Source: Nageia nagi
Taxonomy: Eukaryota > Pinophyta
Assembly: GCA_050084985.1 (NCBI GenBank)
Contig: JBITNC010000001.1
Span: 47,492,001-47,556,000 of the forward strand
Length of the DNA: 64,000 nucleotides
Direction: 5' to 3'
Below the pieces are notes generated by a model, which was given only the letters and a program-made list of their open reading frames with translations, searched no databases and was not told the origin of the DNA. Each line of letters opens with the position of its first letter. Position 1 is the first letter of the stretch. Made by a program: the position numbers and the translations under genes. This document shows positions 23,456 through 36,084 of the stretch, one piece after another.

Positions 23456-24600
23456 TTTAGATAAATCAAGTTTGATACAAATATACTAGTTAGGGAAAAC
23501 ATAATATTGTATAAAACTATAAAAGATCAAACTCTTGACTTTCGAGTTCTTTATTTTCTATATCTAGACTCCCCAAGTCAAAAATCACACTTTTATTGAA
23601 TAAAGAAAATAAAAATTCTCAAAATTATTACCTTCAACTATGTTCCCCTTACTACCCAATCATAGATTGTATATTTTCTATATGAAGCAAATAACAAACA
23701 TCAAATGTCCAACTCCTAATATACTACCAATCACACACTGCAAATTTGTTGACTAATGCAAATAAAATTTATAAAAAATATCACTTCTAACTATTCTTCA
23801 TCTTCTTGTTGGTCATCAATCATATATTTTTTGGGTAATGCAAAATATCAAACACCAAGACTATGACCTCCTACCTTGGAAAACTTTTCTATATTCTAAA
23901 ATACTCTAAAAAATACCAAAAATTTAGAACTATTATCCTTTGCACAAGTTAGGCATTTGATTCTCTTGAGTTAGAATTGTTGGTTAAGGCTAGTTAGCTA
24001 TGTGATTCTTCTATACATAATGTTTGTATATAATATAAATGTTCATTAATGTATACCTAAAATGGGTAGTAAATAAGAAAAATAAATTATTTTCCAATGA
24101 TAGTACATAGGCTTTCTCAAATAGGAATGGAGTTAAATATTTAAGGCTAGTTAACTATTTAAAGAATCTCAAAGGAGGGAGAACATGGTAGAGATAGAAT
24201 ATGAAAGTGAACTATTTACCTTTAACCCTTAGAGAAATCCTAAACTCTCATTACTAGAGTGAGGATAGATTGGTATGCATTAAAATTAAATTTGGAAAGT
24301 ATGCAATATAATATGACTATACATTGGTATGCTATATTTTTATTAAACATTTTGATTATCCAAGTAGCAAAATTTAGATGATAAGGAGGTAGCCCCAAAT
24401 AAATGCTTGGTTAGTTGGATGTGAAGAATAAGATTAAAGAAAAAAAAGGCAAGTGGTGAGGGATATATTAATATATCACATTTGTAAGAGTAATAAAAGA
24501 ATAATTTTGATTTAAGTTACACATTGCTTGATATTTTAGAGAATATGAAACATGTTCCTTAAAAATATGGAAGTCTAATGTTACATAATAGAGAATTTAA
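23456..24600. other. AT-rich DNA, nothing recognised
   Basis: Would be expected to hold the RNase H and zinc-binding part of the gypsy element on the minus strand, but I could not read any. Confidence 0.4.
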
Positions 24601-24975
24601 AGGAAGTTTGAAAAGGTTGGACTTCAAAATGTATGCAATCTAATTGATGTAGAGACCAAAATATTTGTCTATATAGAAAACAAAATCTTTAAAGGTGTGA
24701 AAATTGATATTTTAAGGATCATTGATAATATTAAAATAAATTATTATGAGAAGTTGTCTAAATTAGGGAAAAATAAAACCACACCTATATTGGAAACTTT
24801 TTCCACACATGGAACTTGGGAAAGAAATTCTATTCAACATTATCCTATTAAGCCAAAAATTAAATTGTCAATAAAAAATATTAAAAGAGAATTTTCAGAA
24901 GAAGAACATTTAGAGATAGAAGGTGACTGTGTCAAGGTTTTGGAGATCAAGGAAGAAAGCATAGTTTCGAAGTAG
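24601..24975 (+). CDS. Unclassified open frame of 124 codons, incomplete
   Basis: Open from the codon after a stop at 24598-24600 to a stop at 24973-24975. It reads RKFEKVGLQNVCNLIDVETK, then IFVYIENKIFKGVKIDIL, continuing to a Lys/Glu-rich end (KREFSEEEHLEIEGD). There is no ATG at the start. The composition (D, E, K, V, balanced hydrophobics) looks coding in such AT-rich DNA, but I do not recognise the family. It may be a fragment of a retroelement protein. Confidence 0.35.
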   Translation, partial: RKFEKVGLQNVCNLIDVETKIFVYIENKIFKGVKIDILRIIDNIKINYYEKLSKLGKNKTTPILETFSTHGTWERNSIQHYPIKPKIKLSIKNIKREFSEEEHLEIEGDCVKVLEIKEESIVSK

Positions 24976-25841
24976 TTAGAAAAAGTCCATTATACATTTT
25001 CTTATTCTTTTGCTTTTTTGTTGCATCCATTTCATGGGAATCATGGTTGTAAAATTATTTTAGAGTTATTGAGAATTTCATGGGGGATGTCTGAAATATA
25101 ACATTTTCATGGTTTTAGTTAAACGATTATTAGGTAATTGCCTTGCATTGTAGTTGCTTCTCTATTTTTAAAACCCTTGTAGAGTTTTGAGTGTAAATAA
25201 TTGAAAACCCTATAAATTCAAAAAATCTTAGAAAAATTAAGTGTAATTTCATGGGAAATTGGAAATATGGAAGCATTGTATTTATATTTGTGCAAATGTG
25301 GAAGACTGAGGAAGAAATGAACCCTTTCTCCTACAAGAAAATGAAAAACCCTATGAGTAGAAATTCAAAACATGCTAAAAAATCATATACACTAGCTAGA
25401 AATTGAGTTAGATCAGATATAAATATTGTTAGATGAGGTAGAATGATTGGTGCTCTCCTACTAGAAAACTTATTTTGAACTCCCTCTAACCCAAAAACAT
25501 CTCTTATGAAAATGACATGCATCTACCTTTTTTTAATTTGAATTGCTAGTTCAATTCGACACAAAAAGTGATGTAGAATTTGCTTTGCTTTATGTTTTGT
25601 ATTGTGCATCATTTTTTGTGTTGCTTTATAATATGTAAAAAAGATAACATATAAAAAATATAAAAAATAACATCTAAAATATAAAAATTCAATAATATAT
25701 AATTTAATTAATAATAAATAATATACAAATTAATATGAAATAATATAATATAATACAAAAAATTTAATAAAATAAGATAATAAAAAAATATTAATATTAA
25801 TATAAACAACATAATTAATATAATAATATATAATAATAGGG
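24976..25841. other. AT-rich DNA, nothing recognised
   Basis: Ends in a nearly pure A/T stretch (25620-25840) with repeated ATAATATAAT. Confidence 0.5.
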
Positions 25842-26240
25842 TTAAGTTTATTTTTTAGATGTTATATTAGGGTTAGTGGTTAAGGTTAGATTTAGTGGTT
25901 TGGGTTATGTTTAGTGGTTAAGTTTAACTATTAGAGTTAGGGGTTGGGGTTAGGATTAGGGTTAGTGGTTAGGGTTTAAGGGTAAGGGTTAGGGTACTTA
26001 GGTGTTAGTGGTTAAGGTTAGGGTTAGGGGTACGAGTTAGGGTACTTAGGGGTTAATGGCTAGGGTTAAGATTAGGGGTAAGGGTTAGGGTTAGGGGTAA
26101 GGGCTAGGGTTTTAATAATATAATAAAATAAGATAATAAAATTATATATATATAATATAATATAATAATAGGATTAGGTTTTAGAGTAAGGGTTAGGGTT
26201 AGGGGTAAGGGTTCAAGTACTTAGGGGTCAGGTTAAGTTT
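25842..26240 (+). repeat. Interstitial telomere-like repeat block
   Basis: About 400 bp of degenerate units such as GGGTTAGGGTTAGGGGTAAGGG and TTAGTGGTTAGGGTT, broken by an AT-rich piece at 26110-26170. Units vary between TTAGGG, TTAGGGG and TTAGTGG. It is bounded on both sides by ordinary AT-rich DNA, so it is an internal relic or a telomere-like satellite and not a chromosome end. The last GGGGTAAGGG runs straight into the 1391-bp array. Confidence 0.85.
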
Positions 26241-29200
26241 AGTGGAACAAATAAATATACAAGTATGGATGTAAATAGAGATACAAATAGCTGGTAATCA
26301 ATACGAAATGCCAGTAAGGAATTTAAACGATAAAAAGGAAACATTAAAGGAGCTAGAGATACTTCATATATTTATAATAATTGAATATAATAAAATGGCT
26401 AAGGACTCGTGAGAATATGAACAAGCAATTGATTATCTATAAAATCAAAGGCAAACATCTAGGTAGAGAAGAGATGGTCAAGTTTGTAGAAGATTAATTT
26501 AGATTCAAGTTTTCCTTCTCCCTTGCAATATTTTCATACTAAAATTGGTAACATATAAAAGTTGATAAGGCATGATGAAGAAAATTTAAAAGCCAAATTC
26601 TTCCATAATAACAATAATAAATTGATATTCAATCTAATCATAAGATTTATCATAGTTAATTTTAATAAAATAAATAAGTTGATGAGATTGACTAGATCAT
26701 TCCATACTTTCCTATGTTACTAGAATTGTCTTAGGAATAGACCTATCATATATAAAATATTTTTATTTAAAATAAATTATCATTTTAAGGATTCTATTAT
26801 ATTCACTTCAATTTTGGGATTAGGTAAACTATAAAATATCAAATAAGTTTATCTAATAAATATAATAATTATGATTAAATAGATCCATCAAATTCATCAT
26901 AAATTACCAACCAATTCTTTCTACTATACACCATCATAAGGGAAGGAAACATAACTTATGGAAGGAGTATTCAATTGTATAAAACTTTCCACATAGAAGG
27001 CAAGTAGGAGAAAGAAAATAAAGAGAAAGCTACTATTATAAATTGTATTTCTAATTAGGTGCATAAGTAGAAATATAATCTAATCATATGTCCTTATATG
27101 TAATCCTAATTTATACAAAAATCTTGACTAAAATACCAAATGAAATTGATAGAATGTTGTAGGAGAAAATTTGAAATATTGACATTTCATAAACAAGAGA
27201 AAATATGCATACATTTGAGAAGAGAATAAAATATGTATAGTTTAGTATCTTGTAATTTTCTTCTTTGATACTATTAGTGTACTAATATCTTTTTTTCTTT
27301 AAATTGTAAAGTATGTTAGTGAATTGGCTTTTATAATTATGTCAAGGCATGGGAGGACTAATGTGTCATCAAATTCATACATTTAAATACCACTACCTCA
27401 ACTTTAGAGGGTTGTTGTGAGTGATTTATCATTTGATTTAGATCCTAAGATCTTTCCTGCATGAATTGGTCCCATGAGGAGGATGTTTCATATGATGAGG
27501 ACAAGGTAAGCTAAATGTTATTACATATGACATAGAAATGTAAAATCATTTAAATTCTCACTTTTATGATATTATTTTTAGTATTTAACTTAGGGGTAAG
27601 GGTTCAAGTACTTAGGGGTCAGGGTTAAGTTTAGTGGAACAAATAAATATACAAGTATGGATGTAAATAGAGATACAAATAGCTGGTAATCAATACGAAA
27701 TGCCAGTAAGGAATTTAAACGATCAAAAGGAAACATTAAAGGAGCTAGAGATACTTCATATATTTATAATAATTGAATATAATAAAATGGCTAAGGACTC
27801 GTGAGAATATGAACAAGCAATTGATTATCTATAAAATCAAAGGCAAACATCTAGGTAGAGAAGAGATGGTCAAGTTTGTAGAAGATTAATTTAGATTCAA
27901 GTTTTCCTTCTCCCTTGCAATATTTTCATACTAAAATTGGTAACATATAAAAGTTGATAAGGCATGATGAAGAAAATTTAAAAGCCAAATTCTTCCATAA
28001 TAACAATAATAAATTGATATTCAATCTAATCATAAGATTTATCATAGTTAATTTTAATAAAATAAATAAGTTGATGAGATTGACTAGATCATTCCATACT
28101 TTCCTATGTTACTAGAATTGTCTTAGGAATAGACCTATCATATATAAAATATTTTTATTTAAAATAAATTATCATTTTAAGGATTCTATTATATTCACTT
28201 CAATTTTGGGATTAGGTAAACTATAAAATATCAAATAAGTTTATCTAATAAATATAATAATTATGATTAAATAGATCCATCAAATTCATCATAAATTACC
28301 AACCAATTCTTTCTACTATACACCATCATAAGGGAAGGAAACATAACTTATGGAAGGAGTATTCAATTGTATAAAACTTTCCACATAGAAGGCAAGTAGG
28401 AGAAAGAAAATAAAGAGAAAGCTACTATTATAAATTGTATTTCTAATTAGGTGCATAAGTAGAAATATAATCTAATCATATGTCCTATTATGTAATCCTA
28501 ATTTATACAAAAATCTTGACTAAAATACCAAATGAAATTGATAGAATGTTGTAGGAGAAAATTTGAAATATTGACATTTCATAAACAAGAGAAAATATGC
28601 ATACATTTGAGAAGAGAATAAAATATGTATAGTTTAGTATCTTGTAATTTTCTTCTTTGATACTATTAGTGTACTAATATCTTTTTTTCTTTAAATTGTA
28701 AAGTATGTTAGTGAATTGGCTTTTATAATTATGTCAAGGCATGGGAGGACTAATGTGTCATCAAATTCATACATTTAAATACCACTACCTCAACTTTAGA
28801 GGGTTGTTGTGAGTGATTTATCATTTGATTTAGATCCTAAGATCTTTCCTGCATGAATTGGTCCCATGAGGAGGATGTTTCATATGATGAGGACAAGGTA
28901 AGCTAAATGTTATTACATATGACATAGAAATGTAAAATCATTTAAATTCTCACTTTTATGATATTATTTTTAGTATTTAACTTAGGGTAAGGGTTCAAGT
29001 ACTTAGGGGTCAGGGTTAAGTTTAGTGGAACAAATAAATATACAAGTATGGATGTAAATAGAGATACAAATAGCTGGTAATCAATACGAAATGCCAGTAA
29101 GGAATTTAAACGATCAAAAGGAAACATTAAAGGAGCTAGAGATACTTCATATATTTATAATAATTGAATATAATAAAATGGCTAAGGACTCGTGAGAATA

Positions 29201-30376
29201 TGAACAAGCAATTGATTATCTATAAAATCAAAGGCAAACATCTAGGTAGAGAAGAGATGGTCAAGTTTGTAGAAGATTAATTTAGATTCAAGTTTTCCTT
29301 CTCCCTTGCAATATTTTCATACTAAAATTGGTAACATATAAAAGTTGATAAGGCATGATGAAGAAAATTTAAAAGCCAAATTCTTCCATAATAACAATAA
29401 TAAATTGATATTCAATCTAATCATAAGATTTATCATAGTTAATTTTAATAAAATAAATAAGTTGATGAGATTGACTAGATCATTCCATACTTTCCTATGT
29501 TACTAGAATTGTCTTAGGAATAGACCTATCATATATAAAATATTTTTATTTAAAATAAATTATCATTTTAAGGATTCTATTATATTCACTTCAATTTTGG
29601 GATTAGGTAAACTATAAAATATCAAATAAGTTTATCTAATAAATATAATAATTATGATTAAATAGATCCATCAAATTCATCATAAATTACCAACCAATTC
29701 TTTCTACTATACACCATCATAAGGGAAGGAAACATAACTTATGGAAGGAGTATTCAATTGTATAAAACTTTCCACATAGAAGGCAAGTAGGAGAAAGAAA
29801 ATAAAGAGAAAGCTACTATTATAAATTGTATTTCTAATTAGGTGCATAAGTAGAAATATAATCTAATCATATGTCCTTATATATAATCCTAATTTATACA
29901 AAAATCTTGACTAAAATACCAAATGAAATTGATAGAATGTTGTAGGAGAAAATTTGAAATATTGACATTTCATAAACAAGAGAAAATATGCATACATTTG
30001 AGAAGAGAATAAAATATGTATAGTTTAGTCATCTTGTAATTTTCTTCTTTGATACTATTAGTGTACTAATATCTTTTTTTCTTTAAATTGTAAAGTATGT
30101 TAGTGAATTGGCTTTTATAATTATGTCAAGGCATGGGAGGACTAATGTGTCATCAAATTCATACATTTAAATACCACTACCTCAACTTTAGAGGGTTGTT
30201 ATGAGTGATTTATCATTTGATTTAGATCCTAAGATCTTTCCTGCATGAATTGGTCCCATGAGGAGGATGTTTCATATGATGAGGACAAGGTAAGCTAAAT
30301 GTTATTACATATGACATAGAAATGTAAAATCATTTAAATTCTCACTTTTATGATATTATTTTTAGTATTTAACTTA
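26211..30376. repeat. Three tandem copies of a 1391-bp unit
   Basis: The landmark GTTCAAGTAC starts at 26211, 27602 and 28993, so both periods are exactly 1391 bp. The three copies differ by only a handful of sites that I could see: one G near 26232, A/C near 26331, a transposed TA in CCTTATATG/CCTATTATG, and an added C near 30030. The third copy ends at 30376. The junctions carry CTTAGGGGTAAGGG or CTTAGGGTAAGGG, matching the telomere-like block to the left. The unit has no long frame. Its last 170 bp hold an exon-like stretch ending in GAGGACAAG followed by GTAAGC. Confidence 0.95.
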
Positions 30377-30550
30377 ATTTTATGGCTAAAATTGTAGGAA
30401 CAAAATATGAAAAGGATTGATGACTCATCCTCATCATCAAAAGATAATGATGATCATGAGGTAATTAGGATCAAATTTTGAATTAATTTTTGAATTTTAT
30501 ATACTAAATTAAATAAAATAAAACTACATAAAATAAAACTAAATAAAATC
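30377..30550 (+). other. Exon-like acidic stretch after the array
   Basis: After the third copy a possible acceptor (AAAATTGTAG) precedes an acidic, Ser/Asp-rich frame reading QNMKRIDDSSSSSKDNDDHE and then a possible donor GTAATT. Joined to the exon-like end of the third unit (EEDVSYDEDKE) it would form one reading frame. This is inference from splice-like dinucleotides only. Confidence 0.3.
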
Positions 30551-30612
30551 AATATGTAGATCCATCATACGAAGCCAAAATAATATGTAGATCCATCAGA
30601 TGAAGTCAAAAT
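30551..30612. repeat. Two tandem copies of a 31-bp unit
   Basis: AATATGTAGATCCATCA starts at 30551 and again at 30582, with three or four differences between copies. Confidence 0.85.
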
Positions 30613-31370
30613 AACATCTATAATAATAAGACTTTAAAAGAGACTTCATCAATTATTAGTGGATGTATGTTCTAGTGCATATGAGGAGCTAGTTTATCTA
30701 CCAAAAGAGGATGTTTATGAGTTGGGTTTGATGCACATGTCATAAAAACTATGAATTAAATATCAACATACATATGATCATAGGGCATATGATGCATGGC
30801 CAGTCAAAAGGCCTTTTCAAAGGCTTATGATATCTTTCCTTATTGTGATCATCAATACATGATCAAACCATCTGATATATTATTTTGGATACAATTTGTA
30901 TATACATAATATTGTGATTGTTACTTCAAGTATATTGGTAAAGTCGTTGATTCCTTTTTTTGGCCAAGTTTACATTTCATTGATTGGAAACAATTAGCAT
31001 CATATATGTATAGTATGTTCACATATGGAATATATGCAAATTATTTCGATAAGCATTCAAAATTCTTATACATTAATGGTTGATAAAAAATACAAGGAAA
31101 CATAGTAGGATACATGAAAAATTATGTAAACAAAGAATGGGAACCAAATTGTGAATTTCACCATTATAGTAATAATAAAGAAGAATTCATAGGTAGACAA
31201 ATGAGTAGTTATGTAGTTATTATTCTTATTAAAACTCTTAATGTTGGTGATGAACTATTAGTTCACTATAATTACAGGAGACCTACTCAAAGATGTAAGG
31301 CACAGAGTTTGGAGTTAGGAGGTTATCATAATGTAATAATTTTTTTAGGAGCAAAGTCAAAAAATAAAAA
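30613..31370 (+). pseudogene. SET-domain-like coding trace
   Basis: Fragments in shifting + frames include YEELVYLPKEDVYELGL near 30680-30735 and, at 31105-31290, GNIVGYMKNYVNKEWEPNCE, then a central stretch, then LIKTLNVGDELLVHYNYRRP. The end resembles the catalytic core of SET proteins (N-H-S-C-PN followed by a GEEL-DY block), but the canonical NHSC is replaced by VNKE and the last motif reads VHYNY. I call it SET-like with low confidence. The trace is cut at 31373 by the inverted-repeat element. Confidence 0.35.
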
Positions 31371-31373
31371 CAA

Positions 31374-32343
31374 GGGTAAGTGCAAGAAGATGAGTCCCAC
31401 TTTTAGCCAAAAAGTGGAAGTGTTTTCCCTAATTTTTAGGTTTTCTCATCTTCGATCTCAAAATTTGAAGAACTTAGAGTCTGATTCTTGAAAAAGGTCA
31501 CTTCATTAAAAATGTAGTTCTTGAAGCCTAGTTTTAAAATATAATTTATTCTAATACCCAAATGATAGAAATTAATATTTGGTAGGCATGTTTAAAATCC
31601 ACTATTTAAAAAATACAATTTCAGGACCATACCCCCATTATGTATGACAAGCATAATTGGACTTAAATTAAAATATATTTTAAAATTCTTTTGGGAAAAG
31701 ATACCTAATACAATAAAGATTGTGGAGGATACTTTTTGTAAATTTTTCATAAATATTTTATTTTTTATTGACCGTGATTACTATTTCAAAAATTGCTCAT
31801 GTCCAACAAGCATAATTTGAATTAAACTTATCATTTTTAATTTTTGATCTTACAAATAATTGTATGTATATTTTGCACATGTATTATTTTTTTCACAATT
31901 CCAAAAAAATAAAAAGTTATTAAATAAATACAAAACCTACTATTTAAAAAATACAATTTTAGGACCATTCCCATCATGTCCGTCAAGCATAATTAGACCT
32001 AAATTAATTTTTTTTTAAATCCTTTTGGTTAAAGATATATAAGATAAAAAAGATTATGGAGGATATTTTTTTGTATTTTTTTCATGAATATTTTATTTTT
32101 TTTATTATTTTTTTATTGGCCATTATTATCGTTTCAAAAAATGCTTGTGTTTGATAAACATAATTCGAATAAAAATTATCATTTTGAATTTATTTTTTAT
32201 TTTACTTGTGAAGAATTGTATGTAGATTGTGTACATATTTTTTTTTCATAATTATAAAATAATAAAAAGTTATTAAACAAATACAAAAACCTACACTTCA
32301 TAAGACTTCCTCTAAAGTGGGACTCATCTTCTTGCACTTACCC
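31374..32343. mobile_element. 970-bp terminal-inverted-repeat element (MITE-like)
   Basis: Both ends, read inward, are identical over 30 bp starting GGGTAAGTGCAAGAAGATGA, with weaker similarity beyond. ACAA stands outside each end (31370-31373 and 32344-32347), a possible 4-bp target duplication but in A-rich DNA. Inside are two tandem copies of about 345 bp (roughly 31588-31934 and 31935-32292), each starting with an ACTATTTAAAAAATACAATTT block and containing AAGCATAATT. It has no coding capacity. I cannot assign a superfamily. Confidence 0.8.
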
Positions 32344-32369
32344 ACAAAAAATCAATATATTATTGATGT

Positions 32370-32545
32370 GTATGAATGGATGTATCAATTTGTATGTATG
32401 GATCATATGTATGTACATATATATCAAATTGTATGTATGGATCATGTGTATGTATGGATGTATCAAATTGTATGTATGATCATGTGTATGTATGGATGCG
32501 TTAAATTATATCTATGGATAATGTGTATCAATGCATGTATCAAAT
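32370..32545. repeat. GTATGTATGGATCATGT-type minisatellite
   Basis: About four variable copies of a 40-50-bp unit with TATCAAATTGTATGTATGGAT and CATGTGTATGTATG. It lies directly right of the inverted-repeat element. Confidence 0.75.
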
Positions 32546-32639
32546 TACTCTACAATTGTTACACTTATTTTTTTATTTTGAATTAATGGTTTGTAATAAT
32601 TGATTTAACATACACATGATCAAAATACAACAAATAGTC

Positions 32640-34006
32640 ATGATAAACATTGAAACATGATAATTGTTACACCAACATTACATCGAAAAATGTAAATAGG
32701 ATAGATAAGTAGATACTAAAACGAGCATGGAACCTTGAACAATATATACAATTTATATCTATACCAAATCCAATAGCTCATATTCAAATCTCAATGAGGG
32801 ATTCAAGCAATGATAATGATGAAATAGAGCATAATATTAGTTTGATGATGAATGATGATCATGAAGAAAATGAAATTTATGGTTTAATTGAGTCCCTCTA
32901 TGTTCATGATGATAATGAAAGAGATGGTGATGAAAGAGATGATGATTTAGAAAGGGATAACATGTATAATGTTGACAAAACTAAATTATATAAAGGAACA
33001 AGTAGAACTTTATTATCATTACCCTACTTCTGATGAACATAAAAACCAAATTTGGATGGTCAGATACAAGTTTCACTGCTTTTCTAAGGTATGCATTTTT
33101 TTTTTAATTTCTATCAAATTAACTACGTAAATTATTTTTCATTGGTATTATAGGTTTACTAAAAGAAAAGTGATTTCTAAGTGATAATGTCATCCCAAAT
33201 TTGTGCAAAAAGGCATATGATATTTTGAAGGATGTATGAGTGAAGTATAATTCATACCATGCTTGTATTAATGATTGCATATTGTATAGAGGAGAATAAT
33301 ATGATATAAAGAATAAATATCTAAAGTGTGCTAAAAATAAATATCACAAAAAGGAAAACAAATTCCTCAAAAGGTTGTTCATCATATGCCAATCATTCCT
33401 AGGTTAGTGTAAATATTTTGGTGTAAGTCACTTGTAGAATTAATGGACTTGTTTGTAAGAAAAAGAAGTGAAGAAGGTGTGTTATGTATACTTTGCATAT
33501 ATTAAAGCAATGAAATATACAAAGGAAAAGTGGCATGACAAATTTAAAGATGAACATAGGAGTGTCAAATTGGGTTTAATAATTGCTGACTTGTTAATCC
33601 ATTTTCAAACCAAATATCCAATTATTCATGTTGGCCTATTATTATAATCAATTATAACATACCTCCATGGATATCTATAAGAAAAGAGCATTTAATGTTG
33701 GCTATTATAATCCTTGGAAAGAAATAAGTGAAACACATGGATGTCTACTTTAAACTAGTAATTGACGAGTTGATGCTCTTATGGGAAGGAATATGATATA
33801 AGTAGACCTATCAATAAAAGGTCATTCAATATTATGGCATACTATGTTGGACTATACATGATTATATAAAGCTTTTTGTTTGTGCAAGTATGCATATAAA
33901 CAGTAACAGTTATTACATATGCATATTTAATTTTTAATAATCACATGAATTATATGTATTCTCTAATAAAACATATTACAGGTCTTCGTATAAGAGGTTA
34001 TCATGT
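32640..34006 (+). pseudogene. CACTA (En/Spm) TNP2-type transposase remnant
   Basis: An acidic start (DNDEIEHNISLMM, DDDLERDNMYNVDK then LYKG) is followed by MNIKTKFGWSDTSFTAFL at about 33033-33087, which matches the conserved NGWS-SF block. A possible 65-bp intron (33089-33153) follows. Next come NVIPNLCKKAYDILKDV, YNSYHACINDCILYRGE near 33250-33300 and KCAKNKYHKKE. Near 33640-33850 one reads NYNIPPWISIRKEHLMLAII, then VKHMDVYFKLVIDELMLLWE, both hallmarks of the Transposase_21 domain. Several stops. No CACTA inverted ends are visible. The sequence is interrupted at 34007 by an LTR. Confidence 0.82.
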
Positions 34007-36079
34007 TGTAATGACCCACCTAATGACACCGGTTGTGATCTTGATAACCTCAAGGAATTCGAATTAAATTTAAGATAACTTATGTTTAATGAAATGAATT
34101 ATGAATGGATATGTATGATAATTGTATTAGTTTGATGCTAGCTTCGAGGTTGTTGTGATACATGTTATAGGTTGACTTAGTGTGGGAGTCAGATTGGAGA
34201 TCCAAGTGAACCAAGGACGAGTTGGTTACAATAATGGATTGGTAAGAGTGAGAAACTGATTAATTGTTGAATTACTGATAACCCACAAGGACTCTTGTAA
34301 ATCATATAGTTGCATTTCATGATTGATGTGCATGAAACATGATCCCTATGATGTTTGTCATGTTTGAGTGTGCACTAACAAACTTTACCTTGGAGTATGA
34401 GTGATCTCCATAGGTAAAATTATGGGCAAAATATTATGGTAAATTTTAATTTACATAGTAAATTAATTAATGACATAGAATATTGCAATTAAATATCTTA
34501 GAAACTTAGATTTACATTTTTCTCTAAGGTATTTTATTATTACTTGCAATAATTTTAGGGATGAGTGAAAAATAATTATTTAGGAATGAGGTGGAAAAGA
34601 ATAATTAATCTACCTTATAACCTAAATATTCCCCCTTTCAAAAATTGAGGAACTATTTAAACCTTGAGGCTTACAAAGAAAAATTAAATGAGTTCCACCA
34701 CAAAATTAAAGCTTTCATGTCTCCACGAACAAAAAGAAAGAGGTGGCTCAATAGTAATTTATTTGGGAGTATTATGTCAAATTTTCCCTATAAATACCTT
34801 AGGGACTTTAAAGAATGAAGACATCTCAAGAAAAAGAAAATGGCTCTTAGTTCACATTGGTCTAGAGTTCCAATTTTCTCATCAACCTTGATTATCAGGT
34901 GCCCCTCTAATTATAGCATTTACTTGCTATAATTTAATTTATTATAAATGACATACCATTATTTATGCTTTTAAAATCTTCAATCCAATTATCACATGTG
35001 AATAACATAGTACAATTTGGATTTATCTTTATATATTATTATGATTCAATAAATGATACTAGTATTTTTCCTATTAAATTATTTTATTTAGACTTTGGTA
35101 TGGAAAAAGTAATCACGAAGTGGAGGCACTCTGCCATTTCTTATATTATACACCTCCATCCTTACATGCAGTATATTTTGTTCTTTCCTTTATAACTTGT
35201 TAGGTTTCCCAATGATCTTCGATGGAGTAGTCGAATTCCATGCTCTTCAATTTGGATTGTGGCCTTGAATTCATGGTCTCTCTCTCTCTACTCACCCCAG
35301 TAGATACCCTTTTCCCTCTCAGAAACTTGGGTTTTCTGTCAAAGGAAGCTCCTTATTCTTGTCATTGTTGTGTCTTTCCCAGAATTACTGTTGCTTGTTT
35401 CCGTTTGGAATATTTGGGGAAAGAATACAATAATATGGGAAGGCTTTGGAATGTGCATCTTTGAAATCAAATCGGCCTTGGAATGTAATTCCAAACCATA
35501 GCCTACATTCCCGAAGTAAGGTAAGTCAATTTGGAGAGCATTTGATAAGTTATCTTAGAGCAGGAGTAGCACATTCGATCTTTATTTTCTACGCTCTCTC
35601 CTCTATATTAGAAAGTGCAAGCTTTCCAAGACTTTAGAAATGAGACCCTTTTGTGTTAGATAGAGATTCTTCTACTGTAATTCATTTGAGACTCGGAACT
35701 TCATTCTGGTTGATCAAAGTAACGCCTCCTTGACCACAATACTAGTCTTTATTTTATCTCACGATTACGTAAACCTCTTCCTGTTAAATTTTAACTATGT
35801 AAATTTGCATCAAGTTATTTGAGTACTCATTGGAAGGCGGTAACGAGAAGATCATTGTGCTACGTTGAAACTTCATGAAGAAAGTGTCAGTATGTTTTAT
35901 TAATAAGACAAAATAATATTTCTCTTCAAAATTTATGTACCCAAGTGTGTACTTGGTTTTTTACCATACACAGGATATCTAAATACGTAGGTTAGAAGTC
36001 TGTGTCTTAATACGATTTTGGACACCCACTTCTCCTCCCGTTGAGGGTGACTCACTTCTCCCTACCCTGATACGCTTCA
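34007..36079 (+). repeat. Probable gypsy LTR of about 2.07 kb, Met-type primer site follows
   Basis: Starts TGTAATGACCC, a start common in chromovirus (Tekay/Del-like) LTRs, and ends CTGATACGCTTCA. Six bases later comes TGGTATTAAATTTTAT, a decayed form of the tRNA-Met primer site (TGGTATCAGAGC). The region is less AT-rich than its surroundings. The partner LTR is not found in the window, and the downstream DNA lacks gypsy domains, so the element may be truncated or a large non-autonomous type. Open frames of 60-76 codons inside it are probably chance. Confidence 0.6.
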
Positions 36080-36084
36080 TAAAA

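Noticed and set aside
25842-26240. True chromosome end
   Set aside because: The block is degenerate and has long ordinary DNA on both sides.
26211-30376. CRISPR-like or rDNA-like array
   Set aside because: Units are 1391 bp without spacers and show no rRNA sequence.
31114-31491. The whole 125-codon frame as one real gene
   Set aside because: Its last third is the end of the inverted-repeat element at 31374, so the frame is a chance fusion.
34688-35640. A host gene encoded by the several 60-76-codon frames here
   Set aside because: Frames are short, lack linked splice signals and fall within a likely LTR.
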